Below, piece by piece: positions 1 through 6,793 of a stretch of 15,500 nucleotides of DNA. Position numbers and translations under genes: made by a program. Origin of the DNA: Anaerolineae bacterium. Lineage in GTDB: Bacteria; Chloroflexota; Anaerolineae; Aggregatilineales; UBA3940. Each line of letters begins with the position of its first letter. The first letter of the stretch is position 1. The stretch spans positions 1 through 15,500 of the forward strand of contig JAFGNO010000069.1 in assembly GCA_016926985.1 (NCBI GenBank), read 5' to 3'. The notes beneath the pieces were generated by a model, which worked only from the letters and a program-made list of their open reading frames with translations, did not search any database and was not told the origin of the DNA.

Positions 1-59
1 AAGTCCTTGAGAAAATCGCTGACCTGAAGACGTCGTTCTTTATCGTACGATGGATGCAT
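1..59 (-). CDS. 5' end of a leftward gene, cut by the window edge
   Basis: Only the first 19 codons are inside the window (reads MHPSYDKERRLQVSDFLKD). The start is well supported: a perfect AGGAGG ribosome binding site lies 5 bases upstream of the ATG, and a consensus sigma-70 promoter lies about 40 bases further up. The short N-terminus is charged and helical-looking, as in many small transcription factors, but the family cannot be named from so little. The promoter overlaps two identical 10-bp direct repeats, so the gene is probably under repressor control and might encode its own repressor. That last step is inference. Confidence 0.7.
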   Translation of the reverse strand, partial: MHPSYDKERRLQVSDFLKD

Positions 60-64
60 ACACG

Positions 65-70
65 CCTCCT
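65..70 (-). promoter_or_regulatory. Ribosome binding site of the left-edge gene
   Basis: AGGAGG on the minus strand, 5 bases before the ATG. This perfect anti-Shine-Dalgarno match fixes the start of the truncated gene. Confidence 0.75.
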
Positions 71-99
71 GCGGGTTAAGTTGGTAAGGTGCTGGGCAC

Positions 100-128
100 A
101 TCTTACCATTTGATCGTTTAATTGTCAA
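100..128 (-). promoter_or_regulatory. Consensus sigma-70 promoter for the left-edge gene
   Basis: On the minus strand a perfect TTGACA (128..123) is followed, after exactly 17 bases, by TAAGAT (105..100). This is one of the two best promoters in the window. The spacer carries one copy of a 10-bp repeat that occurs again 30 bases upstream, so repressor binding would block RNA polymerase. Confidence 0.7.
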
Positions 129-149
129 ATATTTATCAATTGATCGTTT
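110..149 (-). repeat. Two direct 10-bp repeats, likely operator half-sites
   Basis: AAACGATCAA is found at 119..110 and again at 149..140 on the minus strand, in the same orientation and exactly 30 bp apart, close to three helical turns. One copy sits between -35 and -10, the other just upstream of -35. The upstream copy overlaps a 10-bp palindrome (ATCAATTGAT, 135-144). The arrangement suits a dimeric or cooperative repressor; the identity of the protein is not known. Confidence 0.5.
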
Positions 150-150
150 T

Positions 151-841
151 TCTTCTGCTGTACTCCCTCCAACCGTCACCGGGCCTCTCGCAACAAGACT
201 GGCTCTTCACATGTCATCAGCTCGCAGAGAAATTTCTCTGGTTTATTAATCCTGTCTTTTCATGGTCGAACAGGATGTCTTGACGTTTGGGTTCACCCTC
301 CTCTTCATTTGTCTTCCTCCTCCCTTACTGTTCCTCCCTGGTCCCGGTTCCGTCTGAACACACCGTGGAGCTTTATCAGTCTCCCTTTGTGTTGCAAGTA
401 CCGCAACAAACTTATCGGAACAATCTATCCATCGGCCTCGAGCCAACACCGCCTCCTCGCCCCATGCATTCCACCCGTGTGGTAGATTGCCACCCTGTGC
501 AACAAAGGATCATAAAAATAAAGAGACTTGCGGCATCCTGCCCGCCAGCTGACGATCCTACCACCCACGCAGCCACCTGTCATCCTTGTACGATGCAGTA
601 TGCACTGTTGAAGAGAGAATCGACAGTCAGTCCTCAATTTGCAATGAGCCTTTCCATTTCTCCTTTCTCTCCCTCTTCATTTGCCATATTGGCTCAGAGA
701 CCGTGCGCAATCCATCCAAGCAATTTTCAATCAAGCCCGGCGTTCATCAAACGGATGTGTGCTAGTAGTGATGTCTGGAAGGAACGGACTGTGCCTTGGA
801 TGCTATTCTCGGCCAGTGCCAACCACGTTTGGATTTGATAC
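151..841. other. About 690 bp without a convincing gene
   Basis: Both strands hold only ORFs with poor codon character. The longest (287-838, plus) begins at a TTG without a ribosome binding site and gives a Ser/Pro/His-biased translation unlike a folded protein. The region has a perfect 16-bp palindrome at 225-240 and a short stretch near 722-757 that resembles 2294-2325. It may be decayed accessory DNA, but I recognise no ancestor. Confidence 0.5.
225..240. repeat. Perfect 16-bp palindrome
   Basis: CAGAGAAATTTCTCTG reads the same on both strands. No T-run follows on either side, so it is not a usual intrinsic terminator. It could be a protein-binding site or chance; no flanking gene makes its role clear. 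Confidence 0.35.
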
Positions 842-1825
842 TCAAGCCGGGTAGAATCTCACACTGCCAAGCTCACCCTTCGGGAAATCCTCGGGAAATG
901 TCTTTACGTACTCCCTGACCAACCAGTTTGAAGCATCGCCCCGCTCTCGCTCACAAAACGCTGAAAGAATACCTCTCAGGCCCAGTTCACACACGTAAAC
1001 GATGTGTCGGTACTTCTGTTGAAACTCATACAGCGGCATCATCAGAGATGTTGTCTCATCAGCGAGGATTACCTGGCTGCTTTCCGATTTCCACCCCAAC
1101 CCTCGATGATGACTTCCTGCGTTACGCGCCACTTTGTAGAAAGTGTGCAACTCACCAAGCACTGGATAAAGAGGGTGAAGGGTATTCACCTGTGATGTAT
1201 ACCAGCTTATGTACTCAGAAATACCGCTAAGTTCATCATCGCTTGGCTTACGGGGAAGACCAACCCCTACTTTGATCGCTCTCCGCACAACATACATAAC
1301 TCGTGGAAGGGATATCTCATAGCTATCCCGAATACCCCGCAAAGTAACCTTCAATTGTAGATACTCGTGGTCCTGAGCTTGTTCATGAAGGTTCTCTGCT
1401 TCTGAGCGCATCTCAGGGGACAACTTGCCCACTTCCAACAAGTTGAAGAAGTCGCTGGCTTTTATGAGGTCAACCGAACCAGCTGATGGAGCAGCATTCG
1501 CAAGACTGGCACGCGCCAGGAAATCTACCACTTTTGAATTAAGCGACATCAAACTTTTCTGTGCGTTGTACGCTTCTTGTCCACTCAGCTTAAGGAGGTG
1601 AAAACAATCTGTCGCATAATCCGATACGAATGTTGTGGCTGCCGCGAATACCCAATCATCATTGAGGATGGAAGGCAGAACGTCACTGGCGAAGTAAGTG
1701 TGGATATCTTTGACGGTATTGTATTCTCCTGTGTTTGCAGTATGGATTTTCTCTTGATGCCTGCCCACTTCGAGCATCTGATCAAAGTCTAGACGGAAGA
1801 ACTCGTGAGGCCAGACTCTTTTCAT
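842..1825 (-). CDS. Putative HEPN-type protein, 327 aa, function unknown
   Basis: I do not recognise a full-length family. The protein is soluble, mostly helical in character, with no signal peptide or membrane segment. Residues 231-240 read KVARNAGSHH, giving R234-N235-x3-H239, the R-(polar)-x3-H form of the Rx4-6H motif of HEPN domains. Many HEPN proteins are metal-independent RNases in toxin-antitoxin, abortive infection and CRISPR systems; others only bind nucleic acid or are plain helical scaffolds. A helix-rich segment (265-292) after the motif would suit the last HEPN helices. The start is an ATG preceded by purine-rich GAGGAGGGGAAGGGA, and a promoter lies about 35 bases upstream. It stands alone, opposite in direction to the nuclease pair at 2452-4129. 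Its base composition is lower in GC than that pair. The gene is very likely real; the HEPN assignment is tentative. Confidence 0.75.
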   Translation of the reverse strand: MKRVWPHEFFRLDFDQMLEVGRHQEKIHTANTGEYNTVKDIHTYFASDVLPSILNDDWVFAAATTFVSDYATDCFHLLKLSGQEAYNAQKSLMSLNSKVVDFLARASLANAAPSAGSVDLIKASDFFNLLEVGKLSPEMRSEAENLHEQAQDHEYLQLKVTLRGIRDSYEISLPRVMYVVRRAIKVGVGLPRKPSDDELSGISEYISWYTSQVNTLHPLYPVLGELHTFYKVARNAGSHHRGLGWKSESSQVILADETTSLMMPLYEFQQKYRHIVYVCELGLRGILSAFCERERGDASNWLVREYVKTFPEDFPKGELGSVRFYPA

Positions 1826-1860
1826 AGTAATCCCTTCCCCTCCTCAATCGGTGCGCGATT

Positions 1861-1889
1861 ACTATAACGTATATGGTCTGTTGATACAA
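1861..1889 (-). promoter_or_regulatory. Promoter of the HEPN-like gene
   Basis: On the minus strand TTGTAT (1889..1884), a 17-base spacer and TATAGT (1866..1861) make a good sigma-70 promoter. The -10 box ends 35 bases upstream of the start codon at 1825. Confidence 0.55.
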
Positions 1890-2451
1890 AGCGGTAGGCA
1901 CCCCCTAAAATCAGACCGGGGGAAAGATATTCCACACCGCAAGGGCATTCTTCTACTCGGCATTGCCGGTTGGAATAATTTCCTGACTACTACCGAGGAA
2001 TTGAAAACTTGCCGGCAGAGACACATAGCAAATTTCTGGACAGCAACAGGTCTGGCGAGTAATATGCTGCAGGAAAATAATAATGCTTCCAAGGATGATT
2101 GTAGTTACTCTGTTGCTGGCTGTTGGTTTTTTTTATCCCACGTTTCTTCCCATGCCTTCAAGGGTTGGTCTCGGGCATTAAACAATAAAAACCATGCTGT
2201 AGATTTAACTTCCTTCGGTCCAGGATTACCTGCTCCCCCTCTACCATTGCCGTATCAGACCAGACGCGGCGTCCCTCCCTACAAGCAGAATTCAAGCCAT
2301 TCTGGCGTTCATCCAACGAATGGGCGATACTGTTATGAGCTAGAACATCTCACCGATACCGGTCTGCGTCCCATAAAACTGAGGGTCTTCGACCCGTGAG
2401 AGAGGGTATCGGGTTAATCCTCTGGCGCACACATCGGTGACATGATCTCTC
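1890..2451. other. About 560 bp intergenic stretch, perhaps decayed coding DNA
   Basis: The long plus-strand frame here (GTG at 1851 to 2399) has no ribosome binding site and an unnatural translation. Two short protein-like pieces are visible in other frames. An ATG at 2087 opens a 32-codon hydrophobic, signal-like peptide. Around 2288-2336 one frame reads a helical IQAILAFIQRMGDTVMS and then a stop. These could be remnants of one lost gene. Near the 3' end, 2353-2412 can fold into a nested hairpin in front of the next gene. Confidence 0.4.
2353..2412 (+). promoter_or_regulatory. Nested inverted repeats ahead of the DUF6994-like gene
   Basis: CCGATACC (2353-2360) pairs with GGTATCGG (2405-2412). 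Between them a tight hairpin GGGTC-TTC-GACCC occupies 2383-2395. If transcribed, this would make a closed stem with an inner hairpin about 40 bases upstream of the first possible start codon. It might be a 5' leader structure or a protein site. No T-run makes it a terminator, and no known riboswitch class is recognised. Confidence 0.35.
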
Positions 2452-3222
2452 ATGGCGATGCAGAGCGGTTCAGGTTGGAAAGGAATGACCATCGTGACAC
2501 AGAATCATCGTATCGATACCACGTTCGATTTTCGGTCTGATACACCGCCCGGAAAAGACCCGGATGCCCACAGCCCGACCCTGCGCTGTTATCACAGGCT
2601 GCTGTGGAGCAAACCGCTGCCGGGCGGGGACATGTTCAACCTGGTGGTCACAACGCCACGGGTCTATCTTCATCATCAATCGCAAGCGGGGGAATTCTTC
2701 CTGTCGAGCGACGCTGTGATCCCATCGTTCAGCCGGGAGAAAAGAATGTCGCGCATCATCCAACAGGTCCCGGCAGAGGAACTCGATGCCTTCCTCGCCA
2801 TCGGTTATACGATCGGCGGGATGATGGTGTTCCCGGCAAACCGGGTTGACCGCAAAGCGACGATCAACGGTGCGCGCGGACTGCACCCCCGGATCAAGGA
2901 TCGCTTTGACCTCACGATCGAGTGTATCCGGCGTTACTACCACAACCAGGACAGCCCACTGGACGCAACCTTTGATCGCTATTCAGACTTCTTCAAGCTG
3001 TTTGAAGATTTCCGGGGTTATGTCGAGTTTTTCCTGCTGCAGGATCTGGTTACCAGGGATTGCTCGCGTGTACTGTTCTTCACCCCGTTTACTGGTTTCG
3101 AGACATCACCGCTACCGGATAGCCTGGAAACCTATGGGCAGTACAGACAGTTCGCTGTCGAATTTATCCAGGCGCGTAACAAACGGATATCCAGGTTTGC
3201 GAGTACTCTGCGGCAGCGCTGA
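2452..3222 (+). CDS. DUF6994-like conserved protein, up to 256 aa
   Basis: The sequence has the style of a widespread bacterial family of unknown function that I associate with DUF6994; the name comes from memory of the pattern and was not searched. Recognisable blocks, numbered from the ATG at 2452, are IDTTFDFRSDTPP (21-33), SPTLRCYHRLLWSKPLP (41-57), the central TINGARGLHPRIKDRFDLT (137-155), a helical block with RYSDFFKLFEDFRGYVEFFL (176-195) and a C-terminal FIQARNKRI (238-246). No signal peptide or membrane helix is seen. The start is uncertain: ATG 2452 lacks a clear ribosome binding site, while GTG 2494 has AAAGGA 9 bases upstream and begins just before the first conserved block. Only 37 bases separate it from the nuclease gene, so the two are probably one operon. 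Function is unknown; the partner suggests a role in handling or sensing nucleic acid, perhaps defence. Confidence 0.85.
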   Translation: MAMQSGSGWKGMTIVTQNHRIDTTFDFRSDTPPGKDPDAHSPTLRCYHRLLWSKPLPGGDMFNLVVTTPRVYLHHQSQAGEFFLSSDAVIPSFSREKRMSRIIQQVPAEELDAFLAIGYTIGGMMVFPANRVDRKATINGARGLHPRIKDRFDLTIECIRRYYHNQDSPLDATFDRYSDFFKLFEDFRGYVEFFLLQDLVTRDCSRVLFFTPFTGFETSPLPDSLETYGQYRQFAVEFIQARNKRISRFASTLRQR

Positions 3223-3248
3223 GCCGGATCAACGTCCACAATATCTCA

Positions 3249-3254
3249 GGGAGG
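3249..3254 (+). promoter_or_regulatory. Ribosome binding site that sets the nuclease start
   Basis: GGGAGG lies 5 bases before the ATG at 3260. This rules out the much longer open frame that begins at 2846 inside the upstream gene and places the start right after the DUF6994-like gene. Confidence 0.7.
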
Positions 3255-3259
3255 ATGTC

Positions 3260-4129
3260 ATGATGGACCTCGGTCCCCAGTATCAACCGGACCACCCGTT
3301 CAAGGCAGCCGCAAGGCTGCACCAGTCCATCTACCACGCCCGGGTGCTCCAGGTTGGGTATTCGGAATACGGCAACCGGCTCACAGAAGATGACGGGCGT
3401 GCACTGTTGAACTACTACCCCGGTCTCGGAGTCAGGGAAGCACTGCGGGAAAGATACCCGGCTTACTCCGGCAAGCGTGAAGCGGACCTGCTCCGAAGTG
3501 AGCATATTCCGTTCAATCTGCTGGCACCTCTCGCCTGCAGACCTGTCTTGATGGGGAATATCCTCCGTGAGGCTTTCAGCCTGGATCTCTTTCCACCCTT
3601 CCGGATGCAGCTCGAATGGGCACCTTCACCCGCCGAAGAATACCTAGATGACCGGACCTCCTTCGATGCCTACATTGAAGGCAGCGATATCCACGGAGAA
3701 CGGGTTGGTTTGGGAATTGAGGTGAAATACACCGAACTCGGGTACAGGATGGGATCGTCGGAAGCCGGGCGCGTGCGTGATCGTGAGTCGACTTATTGGG
3801 TAACAACGCGCAAGTCCGGTCTGTTTCTCAGCCACGGGTGTGATGCACTCGCCGGGGACGATCTTCGGCAGATCTGGAGAAACCATTTGCTCGGAGCAGC
3901 AATGGTGAATCATGGAGACATCGCAAAATTCGTGTCGCTTACCCTGTACCCGGCAGGCAACCAGCATTTCACGCATGCGCTGGCAGAATACCGCTCCCAT
4001 CTGAAAGCAGCTGCCCGGGACCGTGTGCGCGGCTGCACCTTTGAGGAGTACATCAATTGCCTGCGTGGGGACGACGAGATTGAAGCCTGGAAGGAATACC
4101 TGCAAACAAGGTATCTGTTTGTATCCTGA
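3260..4129 (+). CDS. PD-(D/E)XK nuclease-fold protein, PGN_0703-like putative restriction endonuclease
   Basis: The 289-aa protein starts at the first of two adjacent ATGs. The PD-(D/E)XK core is visible: Asp136 in TSFDAYIEG, then Glu154-x-Lys156 in GLGIEVKYTE on the next strand, the usual metal-binding and catalytic set. An upstream SEHIPFN (80-86) could supply the acidic residue of the first core helix, and QIWRNHLLGA (204-213) is a further conserved-looking helix after the core. The overall arrangement matches what I know as the PGN_0703 family of putative restriction endonucleases, which is poorly characterised. No methyltransferase or specificity subunit is in the window, so a classical type II system is not evident. 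It is likely co-transcribed with the DUF6994-like gene. DNA cleavage is predicted from the motif only; substrate and trigger are unknown. Confidence 0.85.
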   Translation: MMDLGPQYQPDHPFKAAARLHQSIYHARVLQVGYSEYGNRLTEDDGRALLNYYPGLGVREALRERYPAYSGKREADLLRSEHIPFNLLAPLACRPVLMGNILREAFSLDLFPPFRMQLEWAPSPAEEYLDDRTSFDAYIEGSDIHGERVGLGIEVKYTELGYRMGSSEAGRVRDRESTYWVTTRKSGLFLSHGCDALAGDDLRQIWRNHLLGAAMVNHGDIAKFVSLTLYPAGNQHFTHALAEYRSHLKAAARDRVRGCTFEEYINCLRGDDEIEAWKEYLQTRYLFVS

Positions 4130-4189
4130 AGGAAACGTAAGGAACTCAGTTGCAAGGACACATCGTATCCTGTATCTTCCCGGTCAACT

Positions 4190-4333
4190 TCAGATACCAA
4201 AACACGGACAGTAATCTTTACTGTTTCCCCTAACCTTGTAATAAATCACCGTCGTTCTTGTGACCTCAAGTTCACGGGCAGCCCTTCGCTTACCTTTCCC
4301 GCTTTTCAAACAAGAAGAAGATCCTTCAGGCAT
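4190..4333 (-). pseudogene. Small HTH-like ORF or recombinase/transposase remnant, 47 codons
   Basis: Minus-strand ATG at 4333 to a stop at 4190. The middle reads GKRRAARELEVTRTTVIYY, which has the A-x3-L-x-V-[ST]-x-x-T-V pattern of the helix-turn-helix at the end of resolvases or the start of several transposases. There is no strong ribosome binding site, and nothing catalytic follows or precedes it. It is most likely a leftover fragment of a mobile-element gene; a free-standing mini-regulator is less likely. Confidence 0.3.
4208..4224 (+). terminator. Weak hairpin downstream of the nuclease gene
   Basis: ACAGTAA-TCT-TTACTGT makes a 7-bp stem with a 3-base loop about 80 bases after the stop codon. 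It is followed by only two T and then CCCC, so termination strength is doubtful. Confidence 0.3.
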
Positions 4334-4630
4334 TTCATAGGGCAACTAATCATCTACCCACTTTCTCCCGGCTTCTCTGAAGAGAGTATGCCGTTGTTAT
4401 CAACCATGGATGACGATCAGTTGTTCACATCGGCAACATACCTGGTACAAACCAATCCGGTCCGTGATACCTGCAAAGGATTTTAAATCGCGCATCAGAG
4501 CGTAGGGATTGCCAGGCAAGTCAAAACAAACGGCGTCGCAGATGGCATTTATCCTTTCTGGAAACTGTGACAGAAATCCATTTCTTCGAACTGTTATACA
4601 CACCTGCCTTAACAAACCCTGTCTGGACTA
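4334..4630. other. About 300 bp intergenic stretch before the nucleoside locus
   Basis: No convincing gene. A minus-strand frame (4615..4400, TTG start, 71 codons) has no ribosome binding site and no recognisable family. The stretch ends at the strong promoter of the GntR gene. Confidence 0.45.
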
Positions 4631-4659
4631 TTGACAGGAAATCCACAATTCCTTATACT
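4631..4659 (+). promoter_or_regulatory. Consensus sigma-70 promoter of the GntR gene and probably the whole locus
   Basis: TTGACA (4631-4636), a 17-base spacer and TATACT (4654-4659). This is close to the perfect consensus, so it should be strong unless repressed. Transcription would start near 4666, inside the palindrome that follows. Confidence 0.75.
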
Positions 4660-4660
4660 G

Positions 4661-4678
4661 AACTCATCATGACGAGTT
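4661..4678 (+). promoter_or_regulatory. Palindromic operator at the transcription start
   Basis: AACTCATCATGACGAGTT matches its own reverse complement at 16 of 18 positions. It lies at about +1, immediately downstream of the -10 box, where a bound GntR-family dimer would block the promoter. The next gene is such a regulator, so autoregulation is the natural reading. A second inverted repeat, TAACAT-6-ATGTTA (4678-4695), abuts it and overlaps the ribosome binding region. Confidence 0.6.
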
Positions 4679-4706
4679 AACATGCCAATATGTTAGAGGA
4701 AGTCTC

Positions 4707-5453
4707 ATGTTTATTGAACGCAATGGTGACATCCCGCTTTTCAAGCAGCTGAAGAACATCCTTACCCGCCAGATCCAGGACGGGGAATACACACCTGGAG
4801 ATCTCCTCCCATCCGAAACCGAACTCATCGACCAGTACTCTCTCTCCCGCACCACTGTCCGGCGCGCTATCCAGTCGCTGGTGCAGGAAAGCTTCGCCTA
4901 TACTGTCCATGGCAAAGGGACCTTTGTAGCAGAAACCGGTTTAACCCAGTATCTTAATAACCTGACCAGCTTCTCTCAAGGTGTTCAGGAACGCAATATG
5001 GTCCCCAGTCGCCGGATTTTATCTCTCGATAGAGTCCAGCCTGATAAGCACCTGGCCACACAACTCCGAATACCACCATCTGAAACGGTCATCTACCTGG
5101 TACGTCTGCTTTTTGCCGACGGTGAACCGGTTTCCCTCGGAAAAACCTATATCTCACTTTCAAGCATTGCACCATACCAGGATTCGATCACGAGGGTACG
5201 TTTGGAAGAATGCGGGCTGTATACATTGTTGGAAGAAATGGGAATCCAGCTCTCTGGTGGAGAACAGGTCGTATCTGCAGCAGCTGCTACCAGCGAGCAG
5301 GCAAATCTGTTGGATGTTGAGCCAGACAGCCCGCTGCTGTTCAGCGAACGAATTTCATTCAAACAGGGCCGAATTCCAGTTGAATTTACCGAGATGTGGT
5401 CCAGGGCAGATAAAACACGATGGCGTATTGCACTCGGCCCCTACCCTTCTTAG
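4707..5453 (+). CDS. GntR-family (HutC-type) transcriptional regulator
   Basis: The 248-aa protein has an N-terminal winged helix (about residues 8-75). It shows the family pattern PLFKQLKNIL, then a PGDLLPSE turn, the recognition helix SRTTVRRAIQSL and the wing HGKGTFVA. Residues about 95-240 look like a UTRA ligand-binding domain, for example TVIYLVRLLFADGEPVSLGKTYI and a C-terminal RIPVEFTEMW block. HutC-type GntR proteins usually repress a neighbouring catabolic or transport operon until a small effector binds the UTRA domain. Here the effector is probably a nucleoside or a nucleoside breakdown product, judged from the downstream genes. The start is supported by AGAGGA 6 bases before the ATG. 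It is the first gene of the rightward locus, with the palindrome at its promoter as likely operator. Confidence 0.93.
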   Translation: MFIERNGDIPLFKQLKNILTRQIQDGEYTPGDLLPSETELIDQYSLSRTTVRRAIQSLVQESFAYTVHGKGTFVAETGLTQYLNNLTSFSQGVQERNMVPSRRILSLDRVQPDKHLATQLRIPPSETVIYLVRLLFADGEPVSLGKTYISLSSIAPYQDSITRVRLEECGLYTLLEEMGIQLSGGEQVVSAAAATSEQANLLDVEPDSPLLFSERISFKQGRIPVEFTEMWSRADKTRWRIALGPYPS

Positions 5454-5526
5454 ACTTCATCGCAGCAGGGGTGGTACATCCGGATCAGGCCCATGAAGGA
5501 GGGACTATAGCAAATCTGAGGAAGTA

Positions 5527-5592
5527 ATGAGTGGTTGTCCAGGCTTTGCTCCTGCTCCACTGTCCTGGTCAGACAGCAAGAGAATCCATTAA
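5527..5592 (+). CDS. Possible 21-codon leader peptide
   Basis: An ATG at 5527 with GAGGA 4 bases upstream opens a 21-codon frame ending at a TAA, in the 215-base gap between the regulator and the lipoprotein gene. It could be a leader ORF that couples translation to expression of the transporter, or chance. No family resemblance is expected at this size. Confidence 0.2.
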   Translation: MSGCPGFAPAPLSWSDSKRIH

Positions 5593-5668
5593 AGTCGGTC
5601 GCTTGAAGTTCAATGCGGCTGAACAACCACCCTGCAAAGGGTACCATGAAACACCCTGGAGGAACAAC

Positions 5669-6793
5669 ATGCGAAGACTTCTATCTATCCTTGTACTGGT
5701 AATGATGCTTTCGAGTCTGGCTGCTGCCTGCGCACCGCAAGATTCGGCACCAGCTGAGGCGGTTGAGACCGCTCCGGAAGCAGACATCGCCGAAGAAGAA
5801 ACTGCCCCTGCTGAAGAAGAGGCGGAAGAATCTGCGCCCGATTCCGATATGGAAATCGGCGAAACTGCGGAAGAGGATACCATCGAACCGATCAGAGTCG
5901 TATTCCTGCTGCCGCAGACTATGAGCCCTTTTGAAATTGATATGTGGAACAGCATTGACCAGGCTCTGGCTGATGGGATCGCCTCGGAAATCAAGATGAT
6001 CGAAATGAAAGAACCGACAGAATTTGAACAAACCATCCGCCAGGTCAGCGAGAGCGGCTATGATGTCGTCATCAGTGCCTTCTTCCTGGTCAAGGAACCG
6101 ATTTTAAAAGTAGCACCTGATTTCCCGGACACACACTATCTGATGGTCTATGAATCTGTACCAGAACCCATTTCCGATTACCCGAACGTTCGCGGCATAC
6201 AGTACGACGTACAGGAAGGATCCTACGTCTGCGGTGTTGCAGCTGCTCACATGAGCGAGAATGAGCGCGTGGGCTTCATCGGCGGCGCGGACTTTCCCGG
6301 AATCGTCAAATTCCTGGCTGGTTACGAAGCCGGCCTGCTGTCGGTCAACCCGAGTATCTCCCTGGACATCGCTTGGGCGGGCACCTTCGTCGACCCTGAC
6401 AAAGGTCTCGAACTCGGTCTGTCCCTCTATGAGCGCGGTGATGATGTGATCATGCATGCCGCCAACAAAACAGGCCTGGGTGTATTTATTGCCGCCGAAG
6501 AAAGCGGTGGATATGCTGTGGGCGTGGATGTCGATCAAACCGATCTGGCACCCAGCAACATCATCTGTTCCGCACTTACTAACCCTGGTGCATCGGTCTA
6601 TGCCTCACTGATGGATATCGCCAGTGGCAACTTCACCAACGGCACTATTAACTGGGGCGTGGATGACGGTGTTCCTGCCGCCGCACTGAACAAACTCTTG
6701 CTGTCGGAAGAAGCACTTGCCGCAGCCAGATCCGCTGAAGAACAAATAGTAAACGGAGAAATTGAAGTACCTCAATCCACCGAAACACGTTAA
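5669..6793 (+). CDS. BMP-family nucleoside-binding lipoprotein of an ABC transporter
   Basis: The 374-aa protein captures a nucleoside outside the membrane and hands it to the permeases encoded downstream. A signal peptide (MRRLLSILVLVMMLSS) ends in a lipobox LAAAC with Cys21, so the mature protein is lipid-anchored. A long acidic Glu/Ala/Pro linker (about 22-74) follows, then the Bmp/PnrA-like periplasmic-binding fold from RVVFLLPQ (76-83). Typical blocks are GYDVVISAFF, the GSYVCGVAAAHMSE region, VGFIGGADFPGIVKFLAGYEAG and GGYAVGVDVDQTDLAP. The start is fixed by GGAGG 6 bases before the ATG; a longer open frame going back to 5531 would bury the signal peptide. Known family members bind purine or other nucleosides; the ligand here is not visible from sequence. 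Confidence 0.93.
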   Translation: MRRLLSILVLVMMLSSLAAACAPQDSAPAEAVETAPEADIAEEETAPAEEEAEESAPDSDMEIGETAEEDTIEPIRVVFLLPQTMSPFEIDMWNSIDQALADGIASEIKMIEMKEPTEFEQTIRQVSESGYDVVISAFFLVKEPILKVAPDFPDTHYLMVYESVPEPISDYPNVRGIQYDVQEGSYVCGVAAAHMSENERVGFIGGADFPGIVKFLAGYEAGLLSVNPSISLDIAWAGTFVDPDKGLELGLSLYERGDDVIMHAANKTGLGVFIAAEESGGYAVGVDVDQTDLAPSNIICSALTNPGASVYASLMDIASGNFTNGTINWGVDDGVPAAALNKLLLSEEALAAARSAEEQIVNGEIEVPQSTETR